Source of the DNA: Clostridia bacterium
GTDB taxonomy: Bacteria > Bacillota > Clostridia > UBA1381 > UBA9506
DNA length: 64,000 nt
NCBI GenBank assembly: GCA_017549205.1
Contig: JAFYVH010000015.1
Location: 1-64,000 of the forward strand
Direction: 5' to 3'
The translations under genes were made by a program, and so were the position numbers. Position 1 is the first letter of the stretch. Each line of letters begins with the position of its first letter. The notes under the pieces are model-generated. The model was not told the DNA's origin. It ran no database searches and was given only the letters and a program-made list of their open reading frames with translations. Positions 43,085-51,650 of the stretch are shown here, one piece after another.

Positions 43085-44062
43085 ATGCTGTTTATTGAAA
43101 ATAAAAGTACAGACCCCTATTTTAATCTGGCGGCAGAAGAATTTTTAATGAATGAGCTGTCGGAAGAGGTTTTTATGCTCTGGCGCAATGCCCATACCAT
43201 TGTGATTGGTCGCAACCAAAACACTTTGGCCGAAATCAACTATGACTATGTAAAAGATAAAGGCATTCATGTAGTGAGGCGAATGTCCGGCGGTGGTGCG
43301 GTGTTTCACGACCTGGGCAACATCAATTTCACCTTTATCATGAACTCGGGCGATGATTTCAGTAACTATGCAAAATTCACACAGCCTGTCATTGATTTTT
43401 TGCAAAGCTTAGGCGCTAATGCTGCGCTTAGGGGTCGAAATGACCTGGTGATTGCAGAAAAAAAAATATCGGGCAACGCCCAGTATATGCACAAAAATCG
43501 CATTTTGCATCACGGCACTTTGCTTTATGACACAGAGCAAAGTCATTTGGCAGAGGCTCTTCGGGTTTCTGAAGATAAAATTAAGAGTAAGGGCATTCAG
43601 TCGGTTCGTAGTCGTGTGACGAATATAAGACCCTATCTGAATGAGTCCCTTTCACCGGAGGCATTCATTGAGCGGTTTAAGGACTACATGACTAAAATGG
43701 TGGCCGATTGTCAATACTATGACCTGCAGCCTCATGTGGCAGACATACAGCGCCTGCGAGATGAAAAATATGCAACATGGGACTGGAATTTTGGGTATTC
43801 TCCCAAATATACCTATCATAAGAAGAAACGTTTTTCTTTTGGTGAGGTTGAGGTGCATTTAGATATTAACAGCTCTTCTGTGATTGAGAGTGCGAAAGTC
43901 AGTGGTGACTTTTTCTCTAAAAAGCCCATTGAGGAGCTAGAGGCGGCACTTTGCAACAGGCATCATGAGCCCAAAGAGGTCTTAAAAGCCTTTTCTTGCC
44001 AGGAGATTTCAGATTATATTCAGGGAATGACCCCAAATGATTTAATGGAATTGTTGTTTTAA
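43085..44062 (+). CDS. lplA: Lipoate-protein ligase A
   Basis: Activates lipoate with ATP and attaches it to lipoyl domains. 325 residues, bipartite: the large catalytic domain has RRMSGGGAVFHDLGN near 69-83, RGRNDLVI and ISGNAQY with the lipoyl-AMP-binding Lys near 133, and the C-terminal accessory domain starts near 245. It begins 5 bases after the dnaJ stop, so it may be read through from the heat-shock operon. No 2-oxoacid dehydrogenase or glycine cleavage genes are in the window, so the lipoyl acceptor is unknown. Confidence 0.93.
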   Translation: MLFIENKSTDPYFNLAAEEFLMNELSEEVFMLWRNAHTIVIGRNQNTLAEINYDYVKDKGIHVVRRMSGGGAVFHDLGNINFTFIMNSGDDFSNYAKFTQPVIDFLQSLGANAALRGRNDLVIAEKKISGNAQYMHKNRILHHGTLLYDTEQSHLAEALRVSEDKIKSKGIQSVRSRVTNIRPYLNESLSPEAFIERFKDYMTKMVADCQYYDLQPHVADIQRLRDEKYATWDWNFGYSPKYTYHKKKRFSFGEVEVHLDINSSSVIESAKVSGDFFSKKPIEELEAALCNRHHEPKEVLKAFSCQEISDYIQGMTPNDLMELLF

Positions 44063-44124
44063 AAGTGACGAAAAAACATAACAGATTGAAATTTACCCGG
44101 GCTAAAGCCGGAACGGAGGATATT

Positions 44125-45495
44125 ATGTTTCAAAAGGAAAGTGGCTGGAAAACAGCAGATAGTGCTTTAAAGAACGAGATTTTTTGTTTTTGCGAGGGCT
44201 ATAAGAATTATTTGGATAAAGGAAAAACCGAGCGCCTGGCGGTGAGCGTGGCAAAGCACATGGCAGAAGCACACGGTTTTTGTGACCTTGAAAGCAAGGA
44301 AAATTTAAAGCCGGGTGATAAAGTCTACATCATCAATCGTGAAAAAAATATTTTTCTGGCCGTTTTAGGCAAGGAGGATTTGGAAAAGGGCGTTTCTCTC
44401 ATTATTGCCCATGTTGATTCACCCCGGATGGACCTTAAACAAAATCCTGTTTACGCAGATAGCGGTCTTGCCATGCTGAAAACCCATTATTATGGCGGCA
44501 TAAAAAAATATCAGTGGACAGCCGTTCCTCTTTCTCTTCATGGCGTGGTTATGACCAAGGACGGCAAAAAGATTCAAATTGATATTGGCGACGGTCTTGA
44601 CGACCCTGTGTTTTGCATTACCGATTTGTTGCCCCATCTGGCCACAGACCAGATGCAGAAAAAAGCAACGGAAATTATCAGCGGCGAAGCTCTTAACATT
44701 GTTGTAGGCAGCCTGCCTGCCGAGGATGCAGAAAAAGATGCAGAAAAAGAAGCGCTTTTGACTCTTTTATCAGCTGAATATGGCATTTGTGAAGAAGATT
44801 TTTTAAGTGCAGAACTTGAAGCGGTTCCTGCTTTTTCTGCCCGTGATTTAGGCTTTGACAGAGGTTTGGTGGCGGCCTATGGTCAGGATGACAGAGTGTG
44901 TGCCTACACTGCACTTAAGGCCATTTTAGAAACAGAGGCGCCGGAGAAAACTGCCATTTGTGTTTTGACAGATAAAGAAGAAATAGGCAGCATGGGTAAC
45001 ACCGGCATGCGTTCTGCCTTTTTTGAATATGCCATGGCACTTTTGCTGGAAAAATCAACCGGTACTTATAACGAACTCATGCTTAAAAAGACTTTTCGCC
45101 ATTCCCAGTGTTTATCAGCGGATGTGAGTGCAGGCGTTGACCCCACATGGCCGGAGGTGCATGATAAGCTCAATGCGCCCTACATTGGTCGTGGTGTTGT
45201 GCTGACAAAGTTCACCGGTTCAAGAGGCAAGTCGGGTACATCAGATGCCAATGCAGAGTTTGTGTTCCGTGTGCGTCATTGTTTTGATGAAAACCAGGTG
45301 TTCTGGCAAAGCGGCGAATTGGGCAAGGTGGACATGGGCGGTGGCGGTACCATTGCACAGTATGTAGCCAATTTAGATGTTGAGGTTGTGGATTGTGGCG
45401 TTCCGTTGCTTTCCATGCACGCACCTTTAGAAGTGGCATCGAAGCTGGATATTTACATGGCTTACAAGGCCTATAAAGCATTTTACAACAACTAA
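44125..45495 (+). CDS. M18 family aminopeptidase
   Basis: Dinuclear zinc aminopeptidase of the M18 family. 456 residues from the chosen start. Metal-binding blocks are IIAHVDSPRMDLK (first His/Asp), TDKEEIGSMGNTGM (catalytic Glu pair), SADVSAGVDPTWPE, and the C-terminal LSMHAPLEVASK with the last His ligand. The ATG at 44125 follows GGAGGA; a GTG at 44065, 3 bases after lplA, is in frame and would add 20 residues but has no ribosome site. The N-terminus GWKTADSALKNEIFCFCEGYK fits the family from 44125. A cytoplasmic peptide-salvage role is usual. Confidence 0.92.
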   Translation: MFQKESGWKTADSALKNEIFCFCEGYKNYLDKGKTERLAVSVAKHMAEAHGFCDLESKENLKPGDKVYIINREKNIFLAVLGKEDLEKGVSLIIAHVDSPRMDLKQNPVYADSGLAMLKTHYYGGIKKYQWTAVPLSLHGVVMTKDGKKIQIDIGDGLDDPVFCITDLLPHLATDQMQKKATEIISGEALNIVVGSLPAEDAEKDAEKEALLTLLSAEYGICEEDFLSAELEAVPAFSARDLGFDRGLVAAYGQDDRVCAYTALKAILETEAPEKTAICVLTDKEEIGSMGNTGMRSAFFEYAMALLLEKSTGTYNELMLKKTFRHSQCLSADVSAGVDPTWPEVHDKLNAPYIGRGVVLTKFTGSRGKSGTSDANAEFVFRVRHCFDENQVFWQSGELGKVDMGGGGTIAQYVANLDVEVVDCGVPLLSMHAPLEVASKLDIYMAYKAYKAFYNN

Positions 45496-45506
45496 ATTTA
45501 TCAACG

Positions 45507-45553
45507 AAAAACAGCGTCTGTCACAAGTGTTTGTGACAGACGCTGTTTTTCCT
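45507..45553. terminator. Bidirectional terminator
   Basis: A 20-bp perfect stem (45507-45526 with 45531-45550) with loop GTGT, A-run on the left and T-run on the right. It ends both the aminopeptidase transcript and the convergent orphan gene. Confidence 0.95.
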
Positions 45554-45568
45554 AATAGAAGCTTTATT

Positions 45569-46234
45569 TCAATTGTTCGGATTATCTGCAATCATTTGCA
45601 TTAAGGCCTCGACCTGATGCTCAAAAAATGCCAGCTTTTTCTTGCTGTTGCCGATTTGCATAGCATTCTTGGGGCGCAAGGTTATGTAAAGACCGTCGGG
45701 CAGGTCATTGATGGTGTTAAAGGGCGCGAGCTCTTTAAGAGGAATTTTAATCAGTTCATCAGCGGCGTGGCCAAAGGTATCCGGCAGTTCGCTGTAGGTA
45801 CCCAACAGCTCTTGCTCATTAAAAAACAAAAAGGTTTCTTCATCTAAAATCTGCAAGGCGCTTTCCGCGGCGGCAAGAGAGCCTGCCAGTTTGGTTTGAA
45901 GAGCCAAAAAGTTTTGAAGGTCGGTTTTTTCCATAGCTTTATCATAATAAATATAGTTTATTGTGGCAAGGCTTTTTCCGTCCTCATCAAAGTCCAGGGG
46001 CATGCTTGCCATGGACTCTGTGGCGGCGTTCCAAATCTCATGAGAAACATAAATGCTGCTTGTGACCAAAATGGGAACATCCGTTTTGGGTCTGAATACA
46101 GTTGATTTCAAAAAGGATACAACACCAATCACAAGAATGATGGTGATGATAAAGGGCCATTTATAATAATCCAAAAAGTATTGAAAGCGTTGTCCTTTGG
46201 GGACCTCCGATGGTTTATATGTATGGTCAGCCAT
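45569..46234 (-). CDS. Membrane-anchored protein of unknown function
   Basis: 221 residues; I do not recognise the family. The visible layout is a short cytoplasmic N-terminus (about 27 residues), one membrane segment at about 28-46 (PFIITIILVIGVVSFL) and an extracytoplasmic domain of about 170 residues rich in helix-forming stretches, with few Cys and no catalytic motif that I can see. It has a perfect consensus promoter and ribosome site (AAAGGAGACAG) and lies between terminators, so it is a single-gene unit. It lies downstream of the hydrogenase operon on the same strand but is separated by that operon's terminator. Codon use looks like that of its neighbours. Confidence 0.72.
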   Translation of the reverse strand: MADHTYKPSEVPKGQRFQYFLDYYKWPFIITIILVIGVVSFLKSTVFRPKTDVPILVTSSIYVSHEIWNAATESMASMPLDFDEDGKSLATINYIYYDKAMEKTDLQNFLALQTKLAGSLAAAESALQILDEETFLFFNEQELLGTYSELPDTFGHAADELIKIPLKELAPFNTINDLPDGLYITLRPKNAMQIGNSKKKLAFFEHQVEALMQMIADNPNN

Positions 46235-46273
46235 GAGCCTGTCTCCTTTGGTTTATTAAATTGCTACTTTTTT

Positions 46274-46302
46274 ATTATAAAGGAATTTGACCAAGATGTC
46301 AA
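46274..46302 (-). promoter_or_regulatory. Consensus promoter of the orphan membrane protein gene
   Basis: Minus strand: TTGACA (46302-46297), 17 bases, TATAAT (46279-46274), 40 bases before the ATG at 46234. Perfect match in both boxes. Confidence 0.88.
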
Positions 46303-46354
46303 AGGGATGAGGACTTTGTTTACAAATATGTCATTATTTTTAGAAAAATCCATG

Positions 46355-46388
46355 AAAAAGGCGGTGTCAACTTGGTTGACACCGCCTT
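46355..46388 (-). terminator. Terminator of the hydrogenase operon
   Basis: A 13-bp perfect stem (46376-46388 with 46358-46370) with a 5-base loop and a T run on the minus strand, 20 bases after the hydA stop. Confidence 0.92.
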
Positions 46389-46407
46389 GATGCATTCTAC
46401 ACGATTA

Positions 46408-48150
46408 TCAATATTTCGGTCTTTCCTGATAATGTGTGTGGAGTAATTTGTGAGATTTGTGACCGCAGGGCTCACCCAGATATTCTTCATAAATCTTCTT
46501 AATATAAGGATTGTCATGAGATTTTCTGTAGGTGAGAGCTCTGTCTTCAGCATAAAGTGCTTTAGCGCGTTCTGCCTTTAAGTCAATCTCAGCCTGCAGT
46601 TTTGCGGGCTGGATAGGCTGACCGCCACCGGTTACGCAACCGCCGGGGCAACCCATGATTTCGATGAAGTGATAGTCAGCTTTGCCTTCACGAATGGAAT
46701 TTAAAAGCGTTCTTGCATTGCCCAGACCATGTGCAACAGCAACCTTAACATCCATATCGCCGATGGTAACAGTTGCTTCTTTAATACCTTCTGTGCCACG
46801 AACGGCTTCATATTCAACATTGTCGAAGGTTTCGCCGGTTAACACTTCAGAAACGGTACGCAGAGCAGCTTCCATAACACCGCCGGTAGCACCAAAGATA
46901 ACACCGGCGCCGGTAGCTTCATCACCAAAGGGTGAATCGAACACTGCATCTTCAAGTTTAGCAAACTCAATGCCGGCTTCTTTAATCATCTTGGCAAGCT
47001 CACGAGTGGTGATAACAGCATCAACATCAGGATAGCCTGTGCCGGATAGTTCTTCACGCTGTGCTTCAAATTTCTTGGCAGTACAGGGCATAACAGAAAC
47101 AACATAAATGTCTTTGGGGTCAATGCCTGCTTTTTCAGCATAGTAAGATTTTAAAACAGCACCATACATCTCATGAGGAGATTTAGCGGTTGAGAGATTG
47201 TCTAAAAAGTCGGGGAAGTTGTGTTCGCAGAACTTAACCCAACCGGGGCTGCAGGAAGTGATTAAGGGGAGCTTGCCGCCTTCTTTAATGCGGTTAATAA
47301 GCTCTGTGCCTTCTTCCATAATGGTCAGGTCAGCGGCAAAGTCAGTATCAAATACCTTGTCAAAGCCCAGCATTTTTAATGCAGCAGCCATTTTGCCGGT
47401 AACCGGTGTGCCGATGGGCATACCAAATTCTTCACCTAAAGCTGCGCGAACAGCAGGTGCAGTTTGAACAACAACATGCTTGGTTTCGTCAGCCAGTGCT
47501 TTCCAAACCGGAGCAATTCCATCCTTTTCCTGCAGAGCGCCAACGGGGCAGATGTTGATACACTGACCGCACATAGCGCAATCGGTTTCGTTTAAGGACT
47601 TATCAAAAGAGCTGCCGATTTTGGTTTTGAAACCTCTTTCAGTTGCATCGATAACGCCAACTGTCTGAACTTTTTTACAAACAGCGATACAACGACGGCA
47701 GAGGATACATTTGCTGTTGTCACGCACAATAGAGGGGGAGAAATCATCGATGGTTGAAGGAGTCTGTTCGCCTTCGTAGGGAAGCTCTGTAACATTCAGC
47801 TCTTCAGCCAGTGTCTGCAATTCGCAGTTACGGTTTCTAACGCAGGTCAGACATTTTTTGTTGTGGTTTGAAAGCATCAGTTCTAAAACTGCCTTTCTTG
47901 CCTTTCTAACACGAGCGGTGTTGGTGAAAACCTCCATGCCCTCGTTAACGGGGTAAACGCAAGCGGTAACCAGTGTTCTTGCACCTTTAACTTCAACCAG
48001 ACACATTCTGCATGCGCCGATTTCGTTAATATCTTTTAAATAACAAAGTGTGGGAATATCAATACCGGCCTGACGCGCAGCCTGCAGGATGGTGTAATCC
48101 TGGGGTACGGAAAGGCTTTGGCCATTAATTGTAATATTAACCATTTCCAT
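46408..48150 (-). CDS. hydA: [FeFe] hydrogenase catalytic subunit, HndD/HydA type
   Basis: 580 residues. An N-terminal [2Fe-2S] ferredoxin domain (CYLKDINEIGACRMCLVEV) is followed by a His/Cys-ligated cluster region (HNKKCLTCVRNRNCELQ), two [4Fe-4S] sites (CILCRRCIAVCK and CAMCGQCINICP) and the H-cluster domain with TSCSPGWVKFCE, MPCTAKKFEAQ and GCPGGCVTGGGQP. The small-subunit-like tail ends HTHYQERPKY. The motif set and the partner genes match multimeric NAD(P)-linked, possibly electron-bifurcating enzymes. It evolves or consumes H2 in the cytoplasm. It is last in the operon, 21 bases after hydB, with a strong AGGAGGA site. Confidence 0.95.
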   Translation of the reverse strand: MEMVNITINGQSLSVPQDYTILQAARQAGIDIPTLCYLKDINEIGACRMCLVEVKGARTLVTACVYPVNEGMEVFTNTARVRKARKAVLELMLSNHNKKCLTCVRNRNCELQTLAEELNVTELPYEGEQTPSTIDDFSPSIVRDNSKCILCRRCIAVCKKVQTVGVIDATERGFKTKIGSSFDKSLNETDCAMCGQCINICPVGALQEKDGIAPVWKALADETKHVVVQTAPAVRAALGEEFGMPIGTPVTGKMAAALKMLGFDKVFDTDFAADLTIMEEGTELINRIKEGGKLPLITSCSPGWVKFCEHNFPDFLDNLSTAKSPHEMYGAVLKSYYAEKAGIDPKDIYVVSVMPCTAKKFEAQREELSGTGYPDVDAVITTRELAKMIKEAGIEFAKLEDAVFDSPFGDEATGAGVIFGATGGVMEAALRTVSEVLTGETFDNVEYEAVRGTEGIKEATVTIGDMDVKVAVAHGLGNARTLLNSIREGKADYHFIEIMGCPGGCVTGGGQPIQPAKLQAEIDLKAERAKALYAEDRALTYRKSHDNPYIKKIYEEYLGEPCGHKSHKLLHTHYQERPKY

Positions 48151-48171
48151 TTTAAATTCTTCCTCCTTTCG

Positions 48172-49968
48172 TTATTGAACAATAATTGCGTCAAACTTAC
48201 ATTTTTCAATACAAGCGCCGCACTTAATACATTTATCCTGGTCAATGACAAAGGGACTCTTGATTTCGCCGCTGATGGCATTAACCGGACACTGTCTTGC
48301 ACACAGGCTGCAGCCCTTACACTTGTCAGCTACGATGGAGTAGCTTACCAGGGCTTTACATACGCCGGCAGGACATTTTTTGTCAATAACATGAGCTTCA
48401 TATTCATCTCTGAAATAACGCAGAGTAGAAAGAATGGGGTTGGGAGCTGTCTGACCCAGACCGCAAAGAGCAGATTCTTTGATGTTATAGGCCAGTTCTT
48501 CCAATTTATCCAAATCTTCCAAAGTGCCTTTACCCTGGGTGATTCTTTCTAAGATTTCAAGCATACGCTTGGTACCGATACGGCAAGGTGTACATTTACC
48601 GCAGGACTCATCAACGGTGAACTCTAAGAAGAACTTCGCAATGTCAACCATGCAGTTGTCTTCGTCCATAACAATCAAACCGCCGGAACCCATCATGGAG
48701 CCGATTTGAATCAGGGAGTCATAGTCAATAGCAACATCCAGCAAAGAAGCGGGGATACAACCGCCGGAAGGACCACCGGTTTGAGCAGCCTTGAACTTTT
48801 TGCCGTTCGGAATGCCGCCACCAATTTCTTCAACGATTTCACGCAGGGTTGTGCCCATGGGAACTTCCACAAGACCAGTGTTGTTAATTTTACCGCCCAA
48901 AGCGAATACCTTAGTACCGGCACTCTTTTCAGTACCAATGGAGGTAAACCATTCAGCACCATTTAAGATGATTTGCGGAATGTTTGCATAGGTTTCAACA
49001 TTGTTTAACAGGGTGGGTTTTTCCCAAAGACCCTTAACAGCCGGGAATGGCGGACGGGGTCTGGGCTCACCACGCATGCCCTCGATGGAGGTCATCAGCG
49101 CGGTTTCTTCGCCGCAAACGAAAGCACCGGCACCCAAACGGATACCCAGGTCAAAGGAGAAGTCGGTGCCGAAAATATTTTTGCCTAAAAGACCATATTC
49201 ACGAGCCTGGTCAATGGCAATTTGTAAACGCTTAACAGCGATGGGATATTCAGCACGAATATAGATGTAACCTTGTTCTGCATTGATAGCATAAGCGGCA
49301 ATAGCCATAGCTTCAATAACAGCATGGGGGTCGCCTTCCAAAACGGAACGGTCCATGAACGCACCCGGGTCACCTTCGTCAGCATTACAGCAAACATATT
49401 TGCCGATAACATTGGGAGACTTAGCAGCCAGCATCCATTTGATACCGGTGGGGAAGCCACCGCCACCACGACCACGGAGGCCGGAAGCCTTGATAACATC
49501 AATAACCTCTTCGGGCTTCATTTCGGTTAACACTTTGCCTAAAGCTTTGTAACCGTCTAATGCGATGTACTCATCAATGTTTTCAGGGTCAATAACACCA
49601 CAGTTACGCAGAGCAATACGCATCTGCTTTTTGTAGAAGTTTGTTTCGTTCAGTGATTTAACTGTATCATCCTGAACAGTTTCATCATATAAAAGGCGGG
49701 TTACTACACGACCCTTTAACAGATGCTCAGAAACAATTTCTTCAACATCTTCGGGTTTAACCATGCTGTAGAAAGCGCCTTCGGGGTATACAATAACAAC
49801 GGGGCCCAATGCACACAGACCAAAGCAGCCGGTTTGCACCATTTTAACTTCTTTTTCAAGACCCTTTGCTGCCAACTGGGCTTCAAATTCTTTCATAACC
49901 TTCTGGCAACCGGATGAAGTACAGCCTGTACCACCGCAGACCAGAACGGTTGATCTTGCAAAATCCAT
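48172..49968 (-). CDS. hydB: NAD(P)-reducing hydrogenase flavoprotein subunit, HndC/HydB type
   Basis: 598 residues, the NuoF-like diaphorase subunit. A thioredoxin-like [2Fe-2S] domain at about 1-110 (CGGTGCTSSGCQ ... TGCFGLCALGP) comes first. The NuoF core follows with the GRGGGGFPTGIKW NADH/FMN motif near 166, CNADEGDPGAFMDR and the [4Fe-4S] site ESCGKCTPCRIG near 455. Two C-terminal ferredoxin-type clusters (CKGCSLCARQCP, CIKCGACIEKC) complete it. It exchanges electrons between NAD(P)H, ferredoxin and the HydA subunit. GGAGGA precedes the ATG. Confidence 0.95.
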   Translation of the reverse strand: MDFARSTVLVCGGTGCTSSGCQKVMKEFEAQLAAKGLEKEVKMVQTGCFGLCALGPVVIVYPEGAFYSMVKPEDVEEIVSEHLLKGRVVTRLLYDETVQDDTVKSLNETNFYKKQMRIALRNCGVIDPENIDEYIALDGYKALGKVLTEMKPEEVIDVIKASGLRGRGGGGFPTGIKWMLAAKSPNVIGKYVCCNADEGDPGAFMDRSVLEGDPHAVIEAMAIAAYAINAEQGYIYIRAEYPIAVKRLQIAIDQAREYGLLGKNIFGTDFSFDLGIRLGAGAFVCGEETALMTSIEGMRGEPRPRPPFPAVKGLWEKPTLLNNVETYANIPQIILNGAEWFTSIGTEKSAGTKVFALGGKINNTGLVEVPMGTTLREIVEEIGGGIPNGKKFKAAQTGGPSGGCIPASLLDVAIDYDSLIQIGSMMGSGGLIVMDEDNCMVDIAKFFLEFTVDESCGKCTPCRIGTKRMLEILERITQGKGTLEDLDKLEELAYNIKESALCGLGQTAPNPILSTLRYFRDEYEAHVIDKKCPAGVCKALVSYSIVADKCKGCSLCARQCPVNAISGEIKSPFVIDQDKCIKCGACIEKCKFDAIIVQ

Positions 49969-49984
49969 GTTCTGTTATCCTCCT

Positions 49985-50359
49985 TTATTCTTGTTCTGCA
50001 CCGATGGTAAACTCGTTGCAAACGCGACCGTTTACGATGTGCTCGCTGATAACCTTAATCGCTTTTTCAGGGGTCATTTTGATGTAGGTTACCTTTTCCT
50101 TACCGGGAGCCATAACTTCAATGATGGGCTCAAATTTGCACATGCCGATGCAACCGGTCTGAGCCACGGTAACATGAGCAAGATTGCGCTTGCCAACTTC
50201 TTCAACAAGTGCATTCAGCACGGGGCGTGCACCGGCAGCAATACCGCAGGTTGCCATGCCAACAACGATGCGTGTTGTGTTTGTGTCATCGTCTTTACGC
50301 ATGCCGACTTGATTTTTCATTCTATTTTTAATTGCTTCAAGTTCTGCTAAACTTTTCAT
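49985..50359 (-). CDS. hndB: Thioredoxin-like [2Fe-2S] ferredoxin subunit, HndB type
   Basis: 124 residues. A helical N-terminus (LAELEAIKNRMKNQV) is followed by a thioredoxin-like ferredoxin fold with MATCGIAAGARPV near 35-47 and TGCIGMCKFEP near 72-82. This fits HndB, the small subunit of tetrameric NADP-reducing hydrogenase. Electron transfer between the flavoprotein and hydrogenase subunits is the likely role. It lies 16 bases upstream of hydB. Confidence 0.88.
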   Translation of the reverse strand: MKSLAELEAIKNRMKNQVGMRKDDDTNTTRIVVGMATCGIAAGARPVLNALVEEVGKRNLAHVTVAQTGCIGMCKFEPIIEVMAPGKEKVTYIKMTPEKAIKVISEHIVNGRVCNEFTIGAEQE

Positions 50360-50446
50360 AATACAACTCCATTCTCACAGTGGTCATGCCGCTGTGTTAT
50401 TTATTTGTTGCGCTACCACTTGCGCAAAGAGAAGTCTCATTAAATC

Positions 50447-50995
50447 CTATGCAGATTGGGAAATTTCCTGTAAGCCTTCGGTGATGTAATCAACCAGCCA
50501 GACGATAATCTCAGGTTGTGAAAGCTCCACATCGCCTAAAATTTGTCTGATTTCATGGGTGTCCAGCAAAAATTCTTTGCCGTCAACGGTGTGACGGTAG
50601 AGAAAATCAATGGATGGGTTGCCCGATAACACGGTGGTGATGGTTTGTGCCATGTCACCCAATGGTTGTCGGTCAATGTGGTCATACACAAAGCGTACAT
50701 GCACGCTGGTTCCTTTTCCCTTTTCCGATGCAATGGAAAGGCTTCCGCCTGTTGCCTCGGCAGCCGACTTAAAAAGCGACAGTCCCATGCCCACCTTGCG
50801 AGTGGTTCTGGTTGTTTTAAAAGGGTCGGTGACAGACCGCAAAAAAGCTTCATCCATACCGCAACCGTTATCCGTGATGTCAATGGAAAGCAAATTTTGT
50901 TGCTTGTCCTCACAAATTGTAATGCCGATTAAATCAGCTCCGGCTTTGACAGAATTATTGACAATGTCTAAAACATGCAATGAAATTTCAAGCAT
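50447..50995 (-). CDS. HATPase_c-domain ATP-binding protein in the hydrogenase operon
   Basis: 182 residues with a GHKL/histidine-kinase-type ATP-binding fold: N box LDIVNNSVKAGAD near 9-21, G1 DNGCGM at 42-47, F box TDPFKTTR at 56-63, G2 GMGLSLFKSAAEATGG at 69-84. There is no phosphoacceptor His domain and no membrane segment, so it is not a complete sensor kinase; the roughly 80 C-terminal residues are unassigned. Similar proteins accompany NuoE-type subunits in other clostridial hydrogenase operons. An anti-sigma-like or serine-kinase-like regulatory role is possible but unproven. It ends 87 bases before hndB starts and begins 6 bases after hndA. Confidence 0.85.
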   Translation of the reverse strand: MLEISLHVLDIVNNSVKAGADLIGITICEDKQQNLLSIDITDNGCGMDEAFLRSVTDPFKTTRTTRKVGMGLSLFKSAAEATGGSLSIASEKGKGTSVHVRFVYDHIDRQPLGDMAQTITTVLSGNPSIDFLYRHTVDGKEFLLDTHEIRQILGDVELSQPEIIVWLVDYITEGLQEISQSA

Positions 50996-51001
50996 AGGCC
51001 C

Positions 51002-51502
51002 TTAGTCTACATATTTAGCTAAAATGCTATCAACATCATCCACAGTCAGCTTGCCGTATACCTCATCGTTTACAGTGAGAACGGGAGCCAGACCGCAGGC
51101 ACCGATGCAACGGGTAGCCTCAATAGAGAACTTACCATCCGGTGTGCTGTTGCTACCTTCGGGCATGCCCAGCTTTTCTTTAATTTTGTCGAAGATTGCG
51201 CCGGAACCCTTAACATAGCAGGCAGTACCCAGACAAACGCCAATGTGATACTTGCCCTTGGGCTCGGTGGTGAACTGGGTGTAGAAGGTGACAACACCAT
51301 AAATTTCAGCCATGGTGACATCTAAGTTTTTTGAGATGATAGCTTGCACCTCAACGGGCAGATAGCCATAGATGCTCTGTGCTTCATGAAGCACGGGGAT
51401 CAAAGCGCCGTCTGTGCCCTTGTAGCGACTGATAACTTCCATCAGCTTCGCTTCTTGTTCCTTGGTGCCGTTAAAGGCAACCGCTTGTTGTTGACTCAAC
51501 AA
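51002..51502 (-). CDS. hndA: NuoE-like [2Fe-2S] subunit, HndA type
   Basis: 166 residues, first gene of the hydrogenase operon. A helical N-terminal domain (HEAQSIYGYLPVEVQAIISK) and a thioredoxin-like [2Fe-2S] domain carry four cysteines: CLGTACYVKG near 89-98 and ATRCIGACGLAP near 129-140. It matches NuoE/HndA/HydC and passes electrons from the flavoprotein. The start is TTG (TTG TTG AGT), six bases after a run of five G; no in-frame ATG suits the family N-terminus. The Rex-type operator and promoters lie upstream. Confidence 0.93.
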   Translation of the reverse strand: MLSQQQAVAFNGTKEQEAKLMEVISRYKGTDGALIPVLHEAQSIYGYLPVEVQAIISKNLDVTMAEIYGVVTFYTQFTTEPKGKYHIGVCLGTACYVKGSGAIFDKIKEKLGMPEGSNSTPDGKFSIEATRCIGACGLAPVLTVNDEVYGKLTVDDVDSILAKYVD

Positions 51503-51550
51503 AAATTACCCCCTTGTCTTATTTGTACGGCACTCGCATGCCGCCATTTT

Positions 51551-51578
51551 AATTTATAAATTTTGGCAGGATTGTCAA
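51551..51578 (-). promoter_or_regulatory. Possible proximal hydrogenase promoter
   Basis: Minus strand: TTGACA (51578-51573), 16 bases, TAAATT (51556-51551). Perfect -35, weak -10. The Rex-like site lies immediately upstream of the -35. Confidence 0.4.
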
Positions 51579-51581
51579 AGA

Positions 51582-51599
51582 ATGTTAATTAATTAACAA
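51582..51599. promoter_or_regulatory. Rex-type redox operator
   Basis: ATGTTAATTAATTAACAA matches the clostridial Rex consensus TTGTTAA-N4-TTAACAA in 13 of its 14 fixed positions. It sits 80 bases upstream of hndA, between two candidate promoters. Rex represses fermentative and hydrogenase genes when NADH/NAD+ is low; control of this operon is inferred. The 358-base gap up to truB holds this site, the promoters at 51551-51578, 51622-51650 and 51783-51791, and otherwise A/T-rich sequence. Confidence 0.7.
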
Positions 51600-51621
51600 A
51601 CTGCATTCCTAAACCTTATTA

Positions 51622-51650
51622 ATTATACCATCTATTTCGTAGAAAGTCCA
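51622..51650 (-). promoter_or_regulatory. Probable distal hydrogenase promoter
   Basis: Minus strand: TGGACT (51650-51645), 17 bases, TATAAT (51627-51622). The Rex-like site would fall in the early transcribed region, suited to a road-block. Confidence 0.5.

Noticed and set aside
47227..47262. H-cluster loop of HydA reads TSCSPGW rather than TSCCPGW, a possible inactive or sensory hydrogenase
   Set aside because: As far as I recall, this form is common in HndD-type multimeric hydrogenases, and the other two H-cluster motifs and all accessory clusters are intact.
51488..51502. Palindrome TTGTTGACTCAACAA over the hndA start codon as a second Rex site
   Set aside because: Half-sites are separated by one base instead of four and the inner bases differ; it is partly coding sequence (TTG AGT CAA CAA).
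46408..51502. Hydrogenase operon as horizontally acquired
   Set aside because: Base composition and ribosome sites look like those of neighbouring core genes and no mobile element or repeat flanks it.
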